From assembly GCA_905221615.1 (NCBI GenBank), contig CAJNDT010001313.1, forward strand, positions 248,001 to 312,000: a DNA stretch of 64,000 bases, given 5' to 3'. The notes beneath the pieces were generated by a model. It was not told the origin of the DNA, ran no database searches, and saw only the letters and a list, made by a program, of their open reading frames with translations. Source of the stretch: Symbiodinium sp. CCMP2592 (lineage: Eukaryota; Sar; Dinophyceae; Suessiales; Symbiodiniaceae). Position numbers and translations under genes: made by a program. The first letter of the stretch is position 1. Every line of letters starts with the position of its first letter. Of the stretch, positions 21,055 to 30,380 are shown one piece after another.

Positions 21055-21402
21055 ATGGCCCAGTCAGCAGTAGATGCAGCTGATGAAGCTTCTGCGAGGC
21101 CTCTAGGTTCGGACGAGATCCGTTCTTTTCAGCAAGAGGCTCCTCTCGCCTCTGCAAGGCTTGAGAGGGTGCTGCTGGAGAGTCAGCAAGCCTTCGATCA
21201 GCAGGCCGAGATTCAGGCACGCGCTGGGCACCAGAAGAGCCAGTTGTTTTCGTTCTGTGATGTTGCCTGCAGGAGCAAGCCGCGCTGGCACAAGCACTTG
21301 AAGCGTCCGATGCCAGAGTCCCGAGCTGGGATTCTGCCTGCCGCTGCTGAAGCTGAACCGAGCTCAGGCCGCTGTGAGCCGTTCACAGCGAAGGATGTCT
21401 AG
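21055..21402 (+). CDS. Exon-like segment, coiled-coil rich (left copy)
   Basis: An open frame with helical, Gln/Ala/Glu-rich sequence (SFQQEAPLASARLERVLLES and QQAFDQQAEIQARAGHQ). From about 21,274 a second frame (EQAALAQALEASDARVPSWD) also looks coding, which suggests at least one splice junction near GTTGCCTGCAG. The function is not recognised. It is duplicated exactly at 30,479-30,826. Since the right copy continues into unduplicated host DNA, the left copy is probably a non-functional fragment. Confidence 0.35.
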   Translation: MAQSAVDAADEASARPLGSDEIRSFQQEAPLASARLERVLLESQQAFDQQAEIQARAGHQKSQLFSFCDVACRSKPRWHKHLKRPMPESRAGILPAAAEAEPSSGRCEPFTAKDV

Positions 21403-21611
21403 CCGGGCAGAGAATGAGGACAGGGCTTGCACGGTGACTGACATTCAACCCAAACCCCTGAACCGTAATTGGATGTGATGCTTACCAGGACTCTTCCCTG
21501 GCCTCCCGTGGGCCTGTGCAGGGTGCGGCTGGGCGGGCACTGCGCTCGGAGAAGGCTTCGCCAGAGGCATCGGAGGCCTGAGCTGAACATTGGGGTCTAC
21601 CCATAGGCTGC

Positions 21612-21686
21612 ACAGTAGTTCCTTTTTGGGTTCATAATTTAGAATCCTATAAGGTAGTCCCGAAAAGGAACTAGTATGGAGCCTCC
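21612..21686. repeat. Hairpin element, family G (left duplicate)
   Basis: GTAGTTCCTTTTTGGGTTC pairs with GAAAAGGAACTAGTATGGAG. A second copy at 31,036-31,110 results from the 1,009-bp duplication. Confidence 0.68.
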
Positions 21687-21964
21687 AGGTATTGCACAAT
21701 CAGGGTCGCAAGACAGAGCGACGCAATTTTGCATGTCAGAGTCCAGGAAGCAGGAATGCTCCTGCCCTTACATATCAAGACGACAAGCAGGACTTCGTTG
21801 TTTGCTCTCTGCCCCGAAAACATGTCAATACTGAACCTCGAAACAGCCGATACCCAAACCTGAAAGCCACGTTCGTTTCTTTGAAGACCTGCTTACAAGC
21901 TCTGCCTGGGCCTTTCTGCGTTCATGTTCGAAATCGGTCTACGGGGGCAACCACATGTGCTTCG

Positions 21965-22024
21965 TCGAATCGACGTGGATGCTGCAGCCGCTGTCTGCTC
22001 CACGTCCCCCGACGATTTTCAGCT
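21965..22024 (+). repeat. Split direct repeat A1 (element 5' end)
   Basis: A 60-base block beginning TCGAATCGACGTGGATGCTG, identical to A2 at 30,089-30,148. It marks the left end of the element, and the host sequence stops directly before it. Confidence 0.92.
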
Positions 22025-22047
22025 TTCCGGTAGACCCTCCCGCCGCC

Positions 22048-23375
22048 ATGGCTTACCAGTCCTCCGACGTGGTCTCGGCGCTGGACATGATCCGCCGTGC
22101 CGTCGCCGCCGGCGACGATCTGAGCCAGCTCTTCGCCGAGTGGAGCGGACTGGAACGGCGGGCCCTGGTGTCGGCGATCAACAGTCCCGCCGCTGCTCCA
22201 GGGCCCGTCGTGTATGGCGATTCTTTGAGGGTCACTCCGGCGAGCTCAAGTGGAGTGGCAGCAGCCACGCCGGCGCCGTCGGACGACCCGTGCCCGGAAC
22301 CCCCCGTCGACAGGCATCACGCGCCTCCTTCGGCGCACGCGGGGGTCTCCGGCGCACCGTCGTCCGCGGCCGACATGCCGGCGGCAGGAAAGCCATCGGG
22401 TGGTGGATACCCGCAGAAGCCCACCCGTCCGGCGCCGTCGGTGCCGAAAGGCAGCCCGCCGGAAGTCTGGGACCAGGTGGGGTATCTCTGTCGGACCGAC
22501 GCGGAGTTGGCATACAAGCACAACATCCCGACGGCCGACGCCTACTACCGGCGGTACCAGACGGTGCTTCCGGATCGGATCACGCCGTCGACGGTGATCC
22601 CTGGGCCGCCGCCGCCGGCTGGCCCGTCCCCGTCGGTGCCGATCGTCGACTACCAGGACCGCATCGCCGAGGAGCTCCGGCGGCAGTTCGAGGAGGAGTC
22701 GCGACACCAGCGCACCGTCGGGCCGCAGGTGAAAGCCATGCCGGCCGCTTCGGCACCGTCGCCGTCGCCGCCAGCACCGTCGGGGTCATTCCGCAGGGCA
22801 CCTACACCAACGCCGCAAGAGATGTACCCCGACGCGGATCCGATCACTGGCGCCGGCTTCCCCATCCTTCCACGGCGGCCGGGGCAGAATGCCTCCCCCG
22901 CCGAGCTCGAGCGCCACAGGCGCGAGTACCGGCGTCTGGCCACATCCGCCGGATGCTCTGCTCGCAGGAGTGGCGCGACCACGTCGAGCTGATGGGCAAG
23001 TCCGGTGTGAGGTCCGACGTGACGCTGCCGGAGACGCTCCGGCCCCTCACCGTCGCCAACCTGGAGCACTTGGAGGACATTGAGAGGGCCGCCGCCGACG
23101 GCTCCACAGCCATGGTACCGGCGGCCGCCGCAGCGGCTTACTATGTGCTGCGGGCGCTGCCGCCCGGCGTCCGGGGAGGCCGCATTCCGGAGAAGATCCC
23201 CGGCGAGATCTGGTGTGTCGGGTGGTGCGGGCACCCGTGCACCAACGGTCGCTGCCGAGGCATTCCCGGCAGATGCCTCCGTCCGGTGTTGATTCGGGCC
23301 GGCGGCACCGTCGACTTGGATCGCCACGACCACCATGAGTGCGAAGACTGCCACGAGCAGTCCCGGCACCGGTGA
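22048..23375 (+). CDS. Gag-like protein of the YR retrotransposon (frameshifted)
   Basis: The ATG at 22,048 lies in a strong context (CGCCGCCATGG), 23 bases after repeat A1. The first frame gives about 315 codons, Ala/Pro/Ser-rich with a structured segment (DQVGYLCRTDAELAYKHNIP) and a Glu/Arg-rich helix (DRIAEELRRQFEEES). Near 22,940 the likely protein moves to another frame and continues (MLCSQEWRDHVELMGKSG) to a stop at 23,373-23,375. The C-terminus is rich in Cys and His (CVGWCGHPCTNGRCRGI and HHECEDCHEQ), which suggests zinc binding as in nucleocapsid domains, though it is not a standard CCHC knuckle. The assignment as gag rests on position and this Cys/His tail. Confidence 0.6.
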
Positions 23376-23633
23376 TCCGGTCGACCGGCCCCCGTCGCTA
23401 TCTCACCGTCGCCGTCTTCTACAAGGTCGACCTCACCGACGGCCTTGTCGCTGGCGACGTGGGAATTCAAGCCTCAGGGGGTGCGTCGGTGAAGCCTTCG
23501 CGGGCCTCTCCCGACGCCTTAATTCAATTTCTTTTCTGCCCGGCGTTGTAATCGCCCAGGGCCCGACTCAGAGCCGATCAGGCGCCACCGGCGCGAGAAA
23601 GGAGGGCGGCCGTCGCAGTGCAGTTTCTCATGC

Positions 23634-25370
23634 TTGCCCGTCGTTCGTCGTGCACCTGTTTTTCTTTTACCTTTTTCTTTAGGAGGTTCGGTTGGCTCGA
23701 GGCGCCAAGGCCGGCGCACGCCTAGGCCCCTTTGGCCCCATGCGGCCCCGCCGCGGGACGGCGGACTTCGGCCGGCTGGTGGCTGGGGGCATCCGACCAC
23801 TTGCCCCGAGGGGCGACGGTCCTCAGGACCGGCCCCGTCAACTCAGATCGTGCCGGCAGGGCCCGCGATAGGGCCCTCCGCGACGGCCGTAGTACCGACC
23901 GACGGTCCAGTAGTGGTCGCGGCGACGGTTCGCGGACCAATCCCGCCCCCGGCGACGGTCTCCGACCGGCCGACGGAAAAGCGGAAGGACATTCCGCTCA
24001 GGAGGGACACCCGTCGAGCGTGCAAACGCACCGCCTTTGAAGCAGCCCTCCCGGAGAACAGGGAGGCGGCGCTGGCGGAAATCGACGAGAACATCCTCTC
24101 CGTCCAGAACTATTTCTGACGCCGCCGTGTCCTACCAGGAACAGTTTCGCGGCGAGGCCGTCGACCCCCTTCATCCGGCGGGCCATGCGCCGCTATGCCC
24201 GGGCAGTGGTCCGTGGCTTGCCCGGCTCGAAGCTGAAGGCCATCTTCGCCGTCGGCCGCCTGGTGGCCCTGGTCTCCAGGGTGGACCCGCCGGGGGCCGA
24301 CGCGTGGAGCCCGTGGGTCACGGCACACGCCGTCGACGCCCTTATCCTGGCGGTGTGGTTCATGCTCCGCGAGATCGAGTTCTCAGCGGCGCGGACGCAG
24401 GACATTGATGTCGCCGACGGCACCGTCGCCCTCCGGCTTCCCCTGCACAAGACCGAGGTCGAGCTGACCCAACGCCAGCTACGGTGCGCTTGCGGGGCAA
24501 CCGTGGCGCCGTTGTGCCCCTACCACGCGGCGCTACGCCATGTCTCCCGCATGTCTCCCGCCTTCGGCGTGCCGGACGGTGGGTGCGTGAGGCACCCCTG
24601 TTCCCCGACGCGACCGGTGACACCTGGGAGAAGTCAGAGACCGTCCTCTTCTTCCGGCGGGTCTTGATCCAGCTGACCACCACCGACCACAACGGCGCCA
24701 CCGTCCAGCTCTTCAACGGCCATTTGGCACGGGTGGCCGGCGCAGCGTGGCTGGCGTCCAAGGGCGTCAACACGCCAATCATCCAGTTGCTGGGCCGATG
24801 GTCGTCGGCCGCCGTCGAGCGGTACGTCCAGGCAGCGCCGCTGGCAGTCGCCCCGGACGTTCCCCGGCGCATATTGGCGGATGACGTCGAGATAGTCAGC
24901 GTCCGGCCGGCGTATGGCGACGCCATCTCGCAGGCCAAGGCCCCACCGGCTCTCGGCCATCAGCCGCCGCTGGCCCTGGAGGATGGAGAGCCGGCTCAGG
25001 TGGAGACGCCGCCGCACGAGGATCACTCCCCGACGGTCGCGTTCGAGCCCGGCCCCGTCAGACCTGAGACGGTGAGCAGGTCGCCGTCGCGCCGTCGGAG
25101 CACCTCATTTACAATGAGCGGCAGAAGAGGGCTCACGCCCCTGATCCGACGGAGGCCTCGTCGGACCGCTTTCTGTGGAAAGCGCGGGGTTGTTCCTGGC
25201 CATACGGCGTCCGGAGTTTTTATAGGATCACCGAGCTACCGGCGGGAGCCGCCAAGTGCCTTAGGTGCTTTCCGAAGGCCCCGTCGGCTGACGGTGTCGG
25301 GTCGCCGACGGAGGAGGCAGCCTCCCCAGTGGCATCTAGCTCAGATTCCGACGATTCTTCGTCGTCCTGA
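23634..25370 (+). CDS. Tyrosine recombinase of the retrotransposon (multiple frameshifts)
   Basis: Catalytic signatures of tyrosine recombinases are visible in order: Arg in VWFMLREIEFSAARTQDI (about 24,355-24,410), Lys in LPLHKTE (about 24,440-24,460), His-x-x-Arg in NGHLARVAGAAWLASKG (about 24,716-24,765), Trp in LGRWSS, and the nucleophilic Tyr in AVERYVQ (about 24,812-24,830). An N-terminal helical region (AALPENREAALAEIDENILS) precedes them. After the nucleophile a tail ends in an acidic Ser/Asp run (SSSDSDDSSSS) with a stop at 25,368-25,370. The frame changes near 24,119, 24,170, 24,540 and 25,060, so no uninterrupted product can be read. The enzyme would insert the circular cDNA at host sites. 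Confidence 0.8.
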
Positions 25371-25493
25371 GAAAAGGGACCGGTGCCGTGCACTTGGTGA
25401 GACCGTCGCTGCGCACAGTGCATCTTGTTTCGTGCCGCAGCCCGCCTTTGACCGCACCGCCCGTCCATCCCCGCCGGCCCCCTCGTCGTGATC

Positions 25494-26763
25494 ATGGCTA
25501 TGGGTCCGCAGCTCGTCGCCGACGTCTGACCGACTTCGACGACCTCGCCACGTCGGCGGGGGCGGGTCCGGACCTCGTCGCGTACCTGAAGGCGCGGTCT
25601 CTCAACCGCACGGCTACCCTCGCCCTCGTCGCCGACGAGTGGTCCGACGTGGACGTGAGGGTCTTCCAGCCGTTCCGCGACGGCGACGAGATCGCCGGGA
25701 CGACATACAAAGCGACGCCGGCGGAGCAGCCAGTCGTCCGGGCCATCATCCGCCACATGTGGTCGGAGGCCCGGCGGCAGTGGAACGAGTTCTCCACCCC
25801 TGCCCCGGCCCCGTCGACGGCCGCACCGCCGCCGGCCACCCTGCCGACGATGGTCGGCGAGAAGCCGCCGCGGACCTTCCCGGAGTGGACCGACCTCGTC
25901 GCCCGCTACAACGCCGTCCAGCTCGGGGGTGAGCCCCGCTCGTTCCCGGCGGAGCGCCTCGTCGGAGCAGAGGAGGTGCTCGCCAGGATCCACTGGGAGC
26001 ACACCAAGTCCAAGCTCTACACGCCGCTCGGCCTCGGCGAGATCCTGGCGGCCCGAACTTGGTCCTCCCTCGGCGTCGTCAATCCCCTCGCCGGCCGTCG
26101 CAGCACCGGCGGGGCACAGAGCATCAAGTTCGTGCCGTTCGTCCGAGAAGCATGTCAACGGCCATCCGCTGGGCGTGGGTCCTGACCGGCGTGGGGACAG
26201 AGGCCGGCGTCATTAGGTACGTCGATTGGTGGACGACCAAAGCCCGGCTTCACTCGAGCAAGCTCGAGGCCGTCGTCGCCTACTGGGACGCCACGGCGCA
26301 CCAGCTCGCCATGTCCATGCGCCTCGCCCGGACCTTCGAGGAGGTGACCTCGGCGATCATGGCGGACCAGGCGGCGTTCAATGAGGCACTCCAGTCGGCC
26401 GTCAAGCCCGGCCCGCCGAGGACCGACGGGCGGCCAACTCAGCCACCCGACGGAGGACGACCACACAGCCGACACCCCCAAGGGGAAGGGGAAGGGCCGA
26501 GGTCGGCCCCGTCGCCGCCCCGGGAAGGGAGGACGACGGCGCCAACAAGCACTAGGGTCGTGATCACTACGACGACCGGCGCCAGCCCCAGAACCGCTGG
26601 AAGCAGGCCGTCAGGACCAGTGGGACCAGGACGACCGTCGCGGTGGGAAGGACCGCCGGGACGAAGGCTGTCGGGAGGACCCCAAGCGCCGCCGCTAGGG
26701 ACAGCGCGGGGCCTCCTCGCCCGGATCGGACAACCACGGCGAGGTACCCGGCAGCCACTGTGC
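25494..26763 (+). CDS. N-terminal region of the RT-methyltransferase polyprotein (unknown domain)
   Basis: The ATG at 25,494 (TCATGG context) reads MAMGPQLVAD and is followed, after a one-frame shift near 25,532, by LTDFDDLATSAGAGPDLVAY and a globular segment with FPEWTDLVARYNAV. After another shift near 26,150 comes VIRYVDWWTTKARLHSSKLE and a helical AFNEALQ segment. A basic low-complexity linker (KGKGKGRGRPRRRPGKGGRR, about 26,480-26,545) leads to the methyltransferase. The domain is not one I can name; by position it would be the N-terminus of the pol-like protein. The basic linker suggests nucleic-acid contact. Confidence 0.55.
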
Positions 26764-27690
26764 TAGTACCGTCGTCCGACCGGCACTCAAGCGCACCCGG
26801 CGGGCGCCCAAAATCATCCTGCTCTCGTTCTTTGACGGGATCGGTGCGGCCCCGGCGCTGGTGGAAAATCTATTCGGTCAACCGACCCTGGCGCTGGCGT
26901 GGGAGATTGACGCCACTTGCCGACGGCTGGCGTCGGCGAGGCTGCCGTGGCTGGTCCACAGAGGCGACGTCACATCGGAGTCGCCCGGCTCCGTCGCGGC
27001 GGCCATCAGGAAAGCCGACCCGACTGGCGAATGTACCGTGGTTGTCACCGCCGCTCCGCCGTGCCAAGACTTTTCGCGGATCGGCCCGGCGACGGGCCAC
27101 GCGGGCGAGAGGGGGAGCCTCTTCCTCCTCACCGTCGACATGTTCAACCAGATCATCGCCGACCTCTCCAGAACGTCGTGATGGAGCCCGCCGACGCCGC
27201 CAAGATCAGCGACGCCCTCGGCGTACAGCCGGTCCTGGTCTGCGGGTCGGATTTCGGCTGGATTTCCAGGCCCCGACTATGGTGGATGTCGGCGGACCTG
27301 ACCGGCGCCCTGGTGGATCCGGCGTCCGTCGAGTCCGGCAGGTTGCGCCTCCCGTGCTCCACAACACCGGCTGAAGACGCCGGCGGGAGACAGCCTCCGA
27401 AGAGGGTTCGGCAGAAGCTTCCCGAACCGGCGAAGGCCCGCTGGGCGGCGGACGGCCGACGGTTCGCCCCTTGGCACTATGTCGAGGAGGCCATGATGCA
27501 TGACGACGCGGGCCGCCTCCACAACATCCCGGCGGGCGTCAAGGAGCGCCTTCATCACATTCCGTCGGGTTACACCCAGGCCAGCTTCGTCGACGACACC
27601 GCCCGCCACCGCGTCATCGCCAACGGATGGCACTGGGGGGTAGCCCGCCGCCTGCTGGCGATCATCGTGGCCTTCTCCGTCGCTTCCTCG
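26764..27690 (+). CDS. C5 cytosine DNA methyltransferase domain (DNMT3/Dcm-like)
   Basis: The conserved motifs appear in order: motif I LLSFFDGIGAA (about 26,818-26,850, cofactor binding); motif IV TAAPPCQDFSRIG, with the catalytic Cys codon at 27,062-27,064; motif VI LQNVVMEPADAAKI, where the usual Glu of ENV is read as Gln beside a frame change near 27,170; motif VIII region SRPRLWW; and motifs IX-X GYTQASFVDDTARHRVIANG followed by WHWGVARRLL. The spacing GDVTS ... PPCQDFS ... ENVV-like ... RxRxxW resembles DNMT3-type enzymes. C5 methyltransferases transfer a methyl group from S-adenosylmethionine to cytosine in DNA. YR elements that carry a methyltransferase usually carry an adenine-type domain after RNase H; here the domain is cytosine-type and lies before RT. 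A single frameshift inside it means this copy is probably inactive unless that is a sequence error. Confidence 0.82.
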
Positions 27691-28040
27691 TCTACGGCAG
27701 CACCGGTACCTGAGCCCCGTCGGTCAACCCTCCAGTGGGCCGCGGAACAGTTCGGCGGGGGACCGGTGCCGATGGAGCCACCGCCGCGACACCGACCGGA
27801 CATCGACCTCCCCGACGACGACCCGGACCTACATTGGCAGCTGTCGGCGTCCCTGCGGCACTGCACCTTGACCCGGCGGCCCGATCTGGAGCCGGCCTTG
27901 GAGCGGGTACTGCTCCTCTGGCGGTCGTGGCGCCACGACCTGGCGAGGATCCGGCAGGAGGTGCTACAGGACATCTCCCACCTCGTCGACGACATGGAGG
28001 ACCACATGCAGAGCTGGCTGGAGCAGCGGTCGCCGTCGGT

Positions 28041-29870
28041 CAGAGCGACATACTCGAGGACCTGACCGACGGCTTCGACATGTTGGGAGAACTCCGCCGA
28101 GGCCCGGGGTGGAGGACCAGAACCGACGAGAAGTACTCCAACCCGGCGTCGATCGAGAACTTCGCGTCGGCGAACTGGGAGTACATTAAGCGGCGGGCGT
28201 CCACAGCCACCGTCGGGGAGCACACCGACACCCTCCTCGCCGAGCTCGTGGAGGAAGTCCGTCTCGGCCGGGTGGTCGGCCCAACCCGGGCCCCCGACGG
28301 TTGGAACTTCAAGACGACGGCACTCCTTGACAGGCCGGGGGCCGACCGTCTGGTCCCGCCGCCGCCGGGCCAGGCCTTTGCCGCAGCCTCCTTCCCCGTC
28401 GTGCAAGAAGACGAACAGGGAGGAGCAAAGGTCCGTCGCGCCGAAGACTGGCGCAGGTCCGGACACAACTCCACCGTCAGGGCCCACGACGTTCCGACGC
28501 ACCATTTCGTCGACGACTTCGTGGATATGGTCCGGCGAGTGGTTGACCAGGCGGGGGGGCCGGCGACGCTGGCGAGGATATTCGGGCATGACCTCCTCAA
28601 CGCCTACCGCCAGTGGCCGGTCAAGCACCCGGCGCACTCCGGCACCTTCATCGCGAGCCCAGCCGGCGCATCCCTCTGGTTTCATATGGCGATGTGCTTC
28701 GGCGCCGCCGCGTCGGTATGGCACTTTAACCGGACAGCCGACGCCCTCCAGGCCATACAGCGGGTGCTCCTCTGGATCCTGGCCGGCCATTTCGTCGACG
28801 ATTTCAACGGCGTCGACATGCACGAGTCGGCGAACTCGGCCTTCCGGGCGATGGCCGACTTCTTCGAGCTCGTCGGGTTGCAGACGAAGCCGTCCAAGGC
28901 CCAGGCCCCGGCGACTCAACGGACAGTCCAGGGCGTCCTCGTGTCCGTCGAGACCGACGCGGTGGTCCTGCAGCCGACCGAACGACGCGTCAAGAAGGTC
29001 CTGACGACGATCGACGCCGCACTGGCCAATGACGAGCTCACGCCGGATGTGGCGAACCGTCTGGCCGGCAAGCTCAACTTCATCACCCAGTCGACCTTCG
29101 GCGCCCTGGGGAAGGCGGCCCTCCAGCCCGTCTACTCAAGGGCACACGACGCGGCGGCCACGTCGGCCACGTCGCTGTCGACGGGCCTCCGGGCAGCCCT
29201 CACGTCTCTCCGGGCCCTGCTGGCAGACATCCGGCCGAGGAGGGTACCCATCATAGACGACGGGGCCCCGGCGGCCATCATTTATGCCGACGCCTTCTAC
29301 CAGCCCGGCGAGGTGAAACACAAAGCCGGGCACATACCGGCAGAAGTCGGAGTCCGGCCGGGGACCCGAGGCCGGAACGGCTGGGGCTTCGTCGTCCGCA
29401 TCGGCGCCCTCGTCTTCTACGACTGCGGCGTGGTGCCGGCCAAGTTCCTGGACATTTTCGCCTCCCGTCGGGCTTTTATCTACGTCCTCGAGATCGTCGC
29501 CCAGGTTCTGGCGCTGGTCACTTTGTCCCGTCGGTTGCCCCAGAGGTGGCTGGCCTTCATCGACAACGTCGCCGGCCAATGGGCACTCACCAAAGGGTAC
29601 GGGAAGGACCCCGCCGTCAACGGCGTCTTGGCGGCCTTTTGGTCCACGGCGGCTCTGTCGGAATGGCTTCCCGACTTCCGTCGGGTGCCGTCCAAAGCCA
29701 ACGTCTCCGACGCAGTGTCGAGAGGAGACCTTCACACGGCGGAAAGTTCCGGCTGGGAGCGGGTTCACACACCCGTCGAGTCGATCCTCAAGGTGCTCTC
29801 CCGGGCCGCCGCCGACCTAGACTTTGCGGTGAACGACGCCGCCGACGAGCTACTGAATCTGGCGGTGTGA
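28041..29870 (+). CDS. Reverse transcriptase - RNase H of the retrotransposon
   Basis: A frame of about 610 codons open to the TGA at 29,868-29,870. It probably continues the methyltransferase frame through a frame change near 28,040. RT motif A is GHDLLNAYRQWPV (first catalytic Asp), motif B is MCFGAAASVWHFNR, and motif C is GHFVDDFNGVD (Asp-Asp pair). The thumb-like segment LANDELTPDVANRLAGKLNF follows. The RNase H-like part has acidic residues in AIIYADAFYQPG, YVLEIVAQVL, FIDNVAGQWALTKGYG and VPSKANVSDAVSRGD. The FVDD form and the RNase H layout fit DIRS/PAT/Ngaro-type enzymes. This is the best preserved part of the element. Confidence 0.88.
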   Translation, partial: QSDILEDLTDGFDMLGELRRGPGWRTRTDEKYSNPASIENFASANWEYIKRRASTATVGEHTDTLLAELVEEVRLGRVVGPTRAPDGWNFKTTALLDRPGADRLVPPPPGQAFAAASFPVVQEDEQGGAKVRRAEDWRRSGHNSTVRAHDVPTHHFVDDFVDMVRRVVDQAGGPATLARIFGHDLLNAYRQWPVKHPAHSGTFIASPAGASLWFHMAMCFGAAASVWHFNRTADALQAIQRVLLWILAGHFVDDFNGVDMHESANSAFRAMADFFELVGLQTKPSKAQAPATQRTVQGVLVSVETDAVVLQPTERRVKKVLTTIDAALANDELTPDVANRLAGKLNFITQSTFGALGKAALQPVYSRAHDAAATSATSLSTGLRAALTSLRALLADIRPRRVPIIDDGAPAAIIYADAFYQPGEVKHKAGHIPAEVGVRPGTRGRNGWGFVVRIGALVFYDCGVVPAKFLDIFASRRAFIYVLEIVAQVLALVTLSRRLPQRWLAFIDNVAGQWALTKGYGKDPAVNGVLAAFWSTAALSEWLPDFRRVPSKANVSDAVSRGDLHTAESSGWERVHTPVESILKVLSRAAADLDFAVNDAADELLNLAV

Positions 29871-29912
29871 GCGGGCTAAGCCGGCGCAGAGTGGGTGAGG
29901 GGAGCGCCGGGC

Positions 29913-30058
29913 GGCAGCTAAAAGCGTCCCCCGGCGCCGGCTTGCCTCGTACTGGCGATTGCGACGGACCCGGCGCGAATGCGCTTCAAACCATCCAAAA
30001 AGAAAGGGTTCGTCTGTCGTAGCTCTTTTGGGTACCCGTCGGGGAAAACGGTTGTCGT
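29913..30058 (+). repeat. Split direct repeat B1
   Basis: A 146-base block starting GGCAGCTAAAAGCGTCCCCC and ending GGTTGTCGT. It matches B2 (30,235-30,380) with one mismatch (CTGTCG versus CCGTCG). It begins 43 bases after the RT stop. Confidence 0.92.
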
Positions 30059-30088
30059 GTAGCACATTTATGTGCGTAGGGACAACCG

Positions 30089-30148
30089 TCGAATCGACGT
30101 GGATGCTGCAGCCGCTGTCTGCTCCACGTCCCCCGACGATTTTCAGCT
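30089..30148 (+). repeat. Split direct repeat A2
   Basis: 60 bases identical to A1. The 30 bases between B1 and A2 include GACAACCG, an inverted partner of the CGGTTGTC at the end of B1, so a small stem forms at the B1-A2 junction. Confidence 0.92.
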
Positions 30149-30234
30149 CCCACCCTCACCGCCCTTGTTGGGTGATATGCTTTTTTTTATTTGGAGACCT
30201 TCGGGTCGTCGCTCGCTGGCGGGCAGCGGGCCGG

Positions 30235-30380
30235 GGCAGCTAAAAGCGTCCCCCGGCGCCGGCTTGCCTCGTACTGGCGATTGCGACGGACCCGGCGCGA
30301 ATGCGCTTCAAACCATCCAAAAAGAAAGGGTTCGTCCGTCGTAGCTCTTTTGGGTACCCGTCGGGGAAAACGGTTGTCGT
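30235..30380 (+). repeat. Split direct repeat B2 (element 3' end)
   Basis: Second copy of B, one mismatch to B1. It ends CGGTTGTCGT directly against the right copy of the 1,009-bp host repeat, with one base shared between them. Confidence 0.92.

Larger units (their letters stand above)
20956..21964 (+). repeat. 1,009-bp direct repeat, left copy
   Basis: Identical, as far as I could compare, to 30,380-31,388 (constant offset 9,424). The two copies lie exactly on either side of the tyrosine-recombinase retrotransposon. Left of the block the sequence is GGTTGTTG, and the element's right end is GGTTGTCG, so there is short homology at that breakpoint. It contains exon-like coding sequence, a family G hairpin and no terminal TG...CA, so it does not look like an LTR. 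Confidence 0.9.
21965..30380 (+). mobile_element. Tyrosine-recombinase retrotransposon with split direct repeats and a cytosine methyltransferase
   Basis: An 8.4-kb, strongly GC-rich island in a roughly 50% GC context. The termini show the A1 ... B1-A2-B2 arrangement of split direct repeats that is typical of PAT- and Ngaro-like YR retrotransposons: A1 21,965-22,024, B1 29,913-30,058, A2 30,089-30,148, B2 30,235-30,380. Gene order is gag-like, tyrosine recombinase, a novel N-terminal domain, C5 methyltransferase, RT-RNase H, all on the plus strand. There is no retroviral-type integrase. YR elements integrate a circular DNA intermediate by site-specific recombination and normally leave no target duplication, so the identical 1,009-bp flanks are unexpected. 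About ten reading-frame changes break the coding sequence, while the repeats are nearly identical. Confidence 0.9.

Noticed and set aside
21924-22940. 483-codon frame overlapping the start of the gag-like gene
   Set aside because: Before about 22,940 it is a shadow of the gag frame, which has the good ATG context and structured sequence. Only its last part is taken as coding.
25220-29768. Long minus-strand frames across the retrotransposon (for example 25,220-26,158 and 27,570-28,919, up to 449 codons)
   Set aside because: They lie opposite recognisable MTase/RT sequence, and very GC-rich DNA lacks stops by composition. Their Arg/Gly-rich peptides have no domain.
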